From: Synergistaceae bacterium
Lineage (GTDB): Bacteria > Synergistota > Synergistia > Synergistales > Aminobacteriaceae
Length of the DNA: 6,580 nt
Assembly: GCA_017427625.1 (NCBI GenBank)
Contig: JAFRSL010000039.1
Span: 1-6,580 of the forward strand
Direction of reading: 5' to 3'
The notes under the pieces were generated by a model. The model was not told where the DNA came from, ran no database searches, and saw only the letters and a program-made list of their open reading frames with translations. Positions 5,909 through 6,580 of this stretch are shown piece by piece (within the stretch, counting starts at the first letter, position 1; each line of letters starts with the position of its first letter). The position numbers and the translations under genes are program-made.

Positions 5909-5917
5909 CATAGGTTG

Positions 5918-6580
5918 CTAGTTATTCTTGACGATGTTCATAACTACTTCGCGTAGTTCGTCGTCATCGAGGGCAAGCTGAATATTCGCGCTAAGCCAGC
6001 CCTTTTGTGTTCCGCAGTCAAACCTTCGGCCATGATAAACGACTCCCCAAACAGGCTCGGTCTTCGCAAGTTCACGTATGGCGTCCGTGAGCTGTATCTC
6101 TCCTCCCGCGCCCGCCTGCTGTGTGTGAAGGAACGTGAAAATCTCCGGCGAAAGTACATACCTTCCCATTATCGCGTAACGTGAGGGAGCGTCCGAAAGC
6201 TTGGGCTTCTCCACCATGTCATTGACCCTGAATATTCCCGGTTCAAATTCCTCGCCCGCAACAATCCCGTAGCGCGATACGTCCTTGTCCTCGACATGCT
6301 CAAGTGCAATTACGCTTCCTCCAAGCCTTTCATGAACTTTCACCAACTGGGACAGCACTGGCTCATCTCCAACGAATACATCATCAGGAAGGATCACTCC
6401 GAAGTACTCATCCTTGCAGACAGGTTCACCGCATAGTACCGCATGGCCAAGCCCCAAAGGCTCACGCTGACGGATATACATTATTTCAGCCATTTCGGAG
6501 ATTCGTATCATCTTGTAGTAGAGTTCGAGTTTCCCTCGCTTCTTCAAGATGTCCTCAAGCTCGAATGAACGGTCAAAGTA
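5918..6580 (-). CDS. galU: UTP-glucose-1-phosphate uridylyltransferase, N-terminus beyond window
   Basis: GalU makes UDP-glucose from UTP and glucose-1-phosphate in the cytosol, for envelope polysaccharides and sugar interconversion. The frame is open to the window end, so the N-terminal nucleotide-binding motif (GxGTRxxP) lies outside; 220 residues are visible. Numbered from the window edge: YFDRSFELE (1-9), RQREPLGLGHAVLC (37-50), the catalytic-site segment VILPDD (62-67), YGIV (104-107), VEKPK with the conserved Lys125, MGRYVLSPEIF (138-148), GGEIQLTDAI (159-168) and FDCGTQKGW near the C-terminus. These are in the order of bacterial GalU. A TTG at 6547 is not the start, because conserved residues continue upstream of it. 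It is convergent with the permease operon and ends next to a transposon remnant; a terminator follows its stop codon. Confidence 0.96.
   Translation of the reverse strand, partial: YFDRSFELEDILKKRGKLELYYKMIRISEMAEIMYIRQREPLGLGHAVLCGEPVCKDEYFGVILPDDVFVGDEPVLSQLVKVHERLGGSVIALEHVEDKDVSRYGIVAGEEFEPGIFRVNDMVEKPKLSDAPSRYAIMGRYVLSPEIFTFLHTQQAGAGGEIQLTDAIRELAKTEPVWGVVYHGRRFDCGTQKGWLSANIQLALDDDELREVVMNIVKNN

Noticed and set aside
5470..5917. tRNA, riboswitch or CRISPR in the gene-free stretch
   Set aside because: No cloverleaf, no array of evenly spaced repeats (only two related units 250 bases apart) and no recognisable riboswitch core. The stretch lies at the 3' ends of both flanking genes.

Overview
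The window looks like a bacterial chromosome segment of moderate GC content. It has dense, short-gapped genes, strong AGGAGG-type ribosome sites and frequent AGG arginine codons. The MutL carries an endonuclease-type C-terminal domain, so the organism probably has MutH-independent mismatch repair. The gene content (a SLC13-type organic anion permease and two small-acid enzymes) suits an organism that lives on organic acids. My best guess is an anaerobic gut-type bacterium, possibly Synergistota. That taxonomic guess rests on overall impression and is weak.

Layout. Positions 3-1358 (+) hold the C-terminal three quarters or so of mutL, cut by the window start. A LysR-type regulator (1399-2313, -) converges on it. 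Across a 145-base AT-rich divergent region (2314-2458) a three-gene operon runs on the + strand: a SLC13/DASS-like permease (2459-3730), a D-2-hydroxyacid dehydrogenase (3760-4776) and an RraA/HMG-aldolase-like protein (4789-5469), followed by an intrinsic terminator (5491-5518). The divergent region holds a perfect 8-base inverted repeat with a 16-base spacer (2335-2366). It covers a TATAAT box for the regulator and lies just upstream of a candidate permease promoter, as expected for an autoregulating LysR activator.

Positions 5470-5917 contain no intact gene. Besides the two flanking terminators, most of this stretch (about 5529-5830) reads on the minus strand as an internally deleted IS200/IS605-type element. 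A left end with a small hairpin and an extended -10 promoter is joined to the last ~50 codons of a tnpB gene (with one in-frame amber stop), then to a right-end hairpin that pairs fully only on the minus strand. The window ends with the C-terminal 220 residues of galU (5918-6580, -), with its own terminator at 5873-5908.

How the genes work together. The regulator, permease, dehydrogenase and aldolase/decarboxylase-like protein form one plausible uptake-and-catabolism cassette for a hydroxy- or oxo-carboxylic acid. Import would be followed by NAD-linked 2-hydroxy/2-oxo interconversion and metal-dependent C-C cleavage or decarboxylation. The substrate cannot be read from the sequence. mutL and galU are housekeeping neighbours with no evident link to the cassette.
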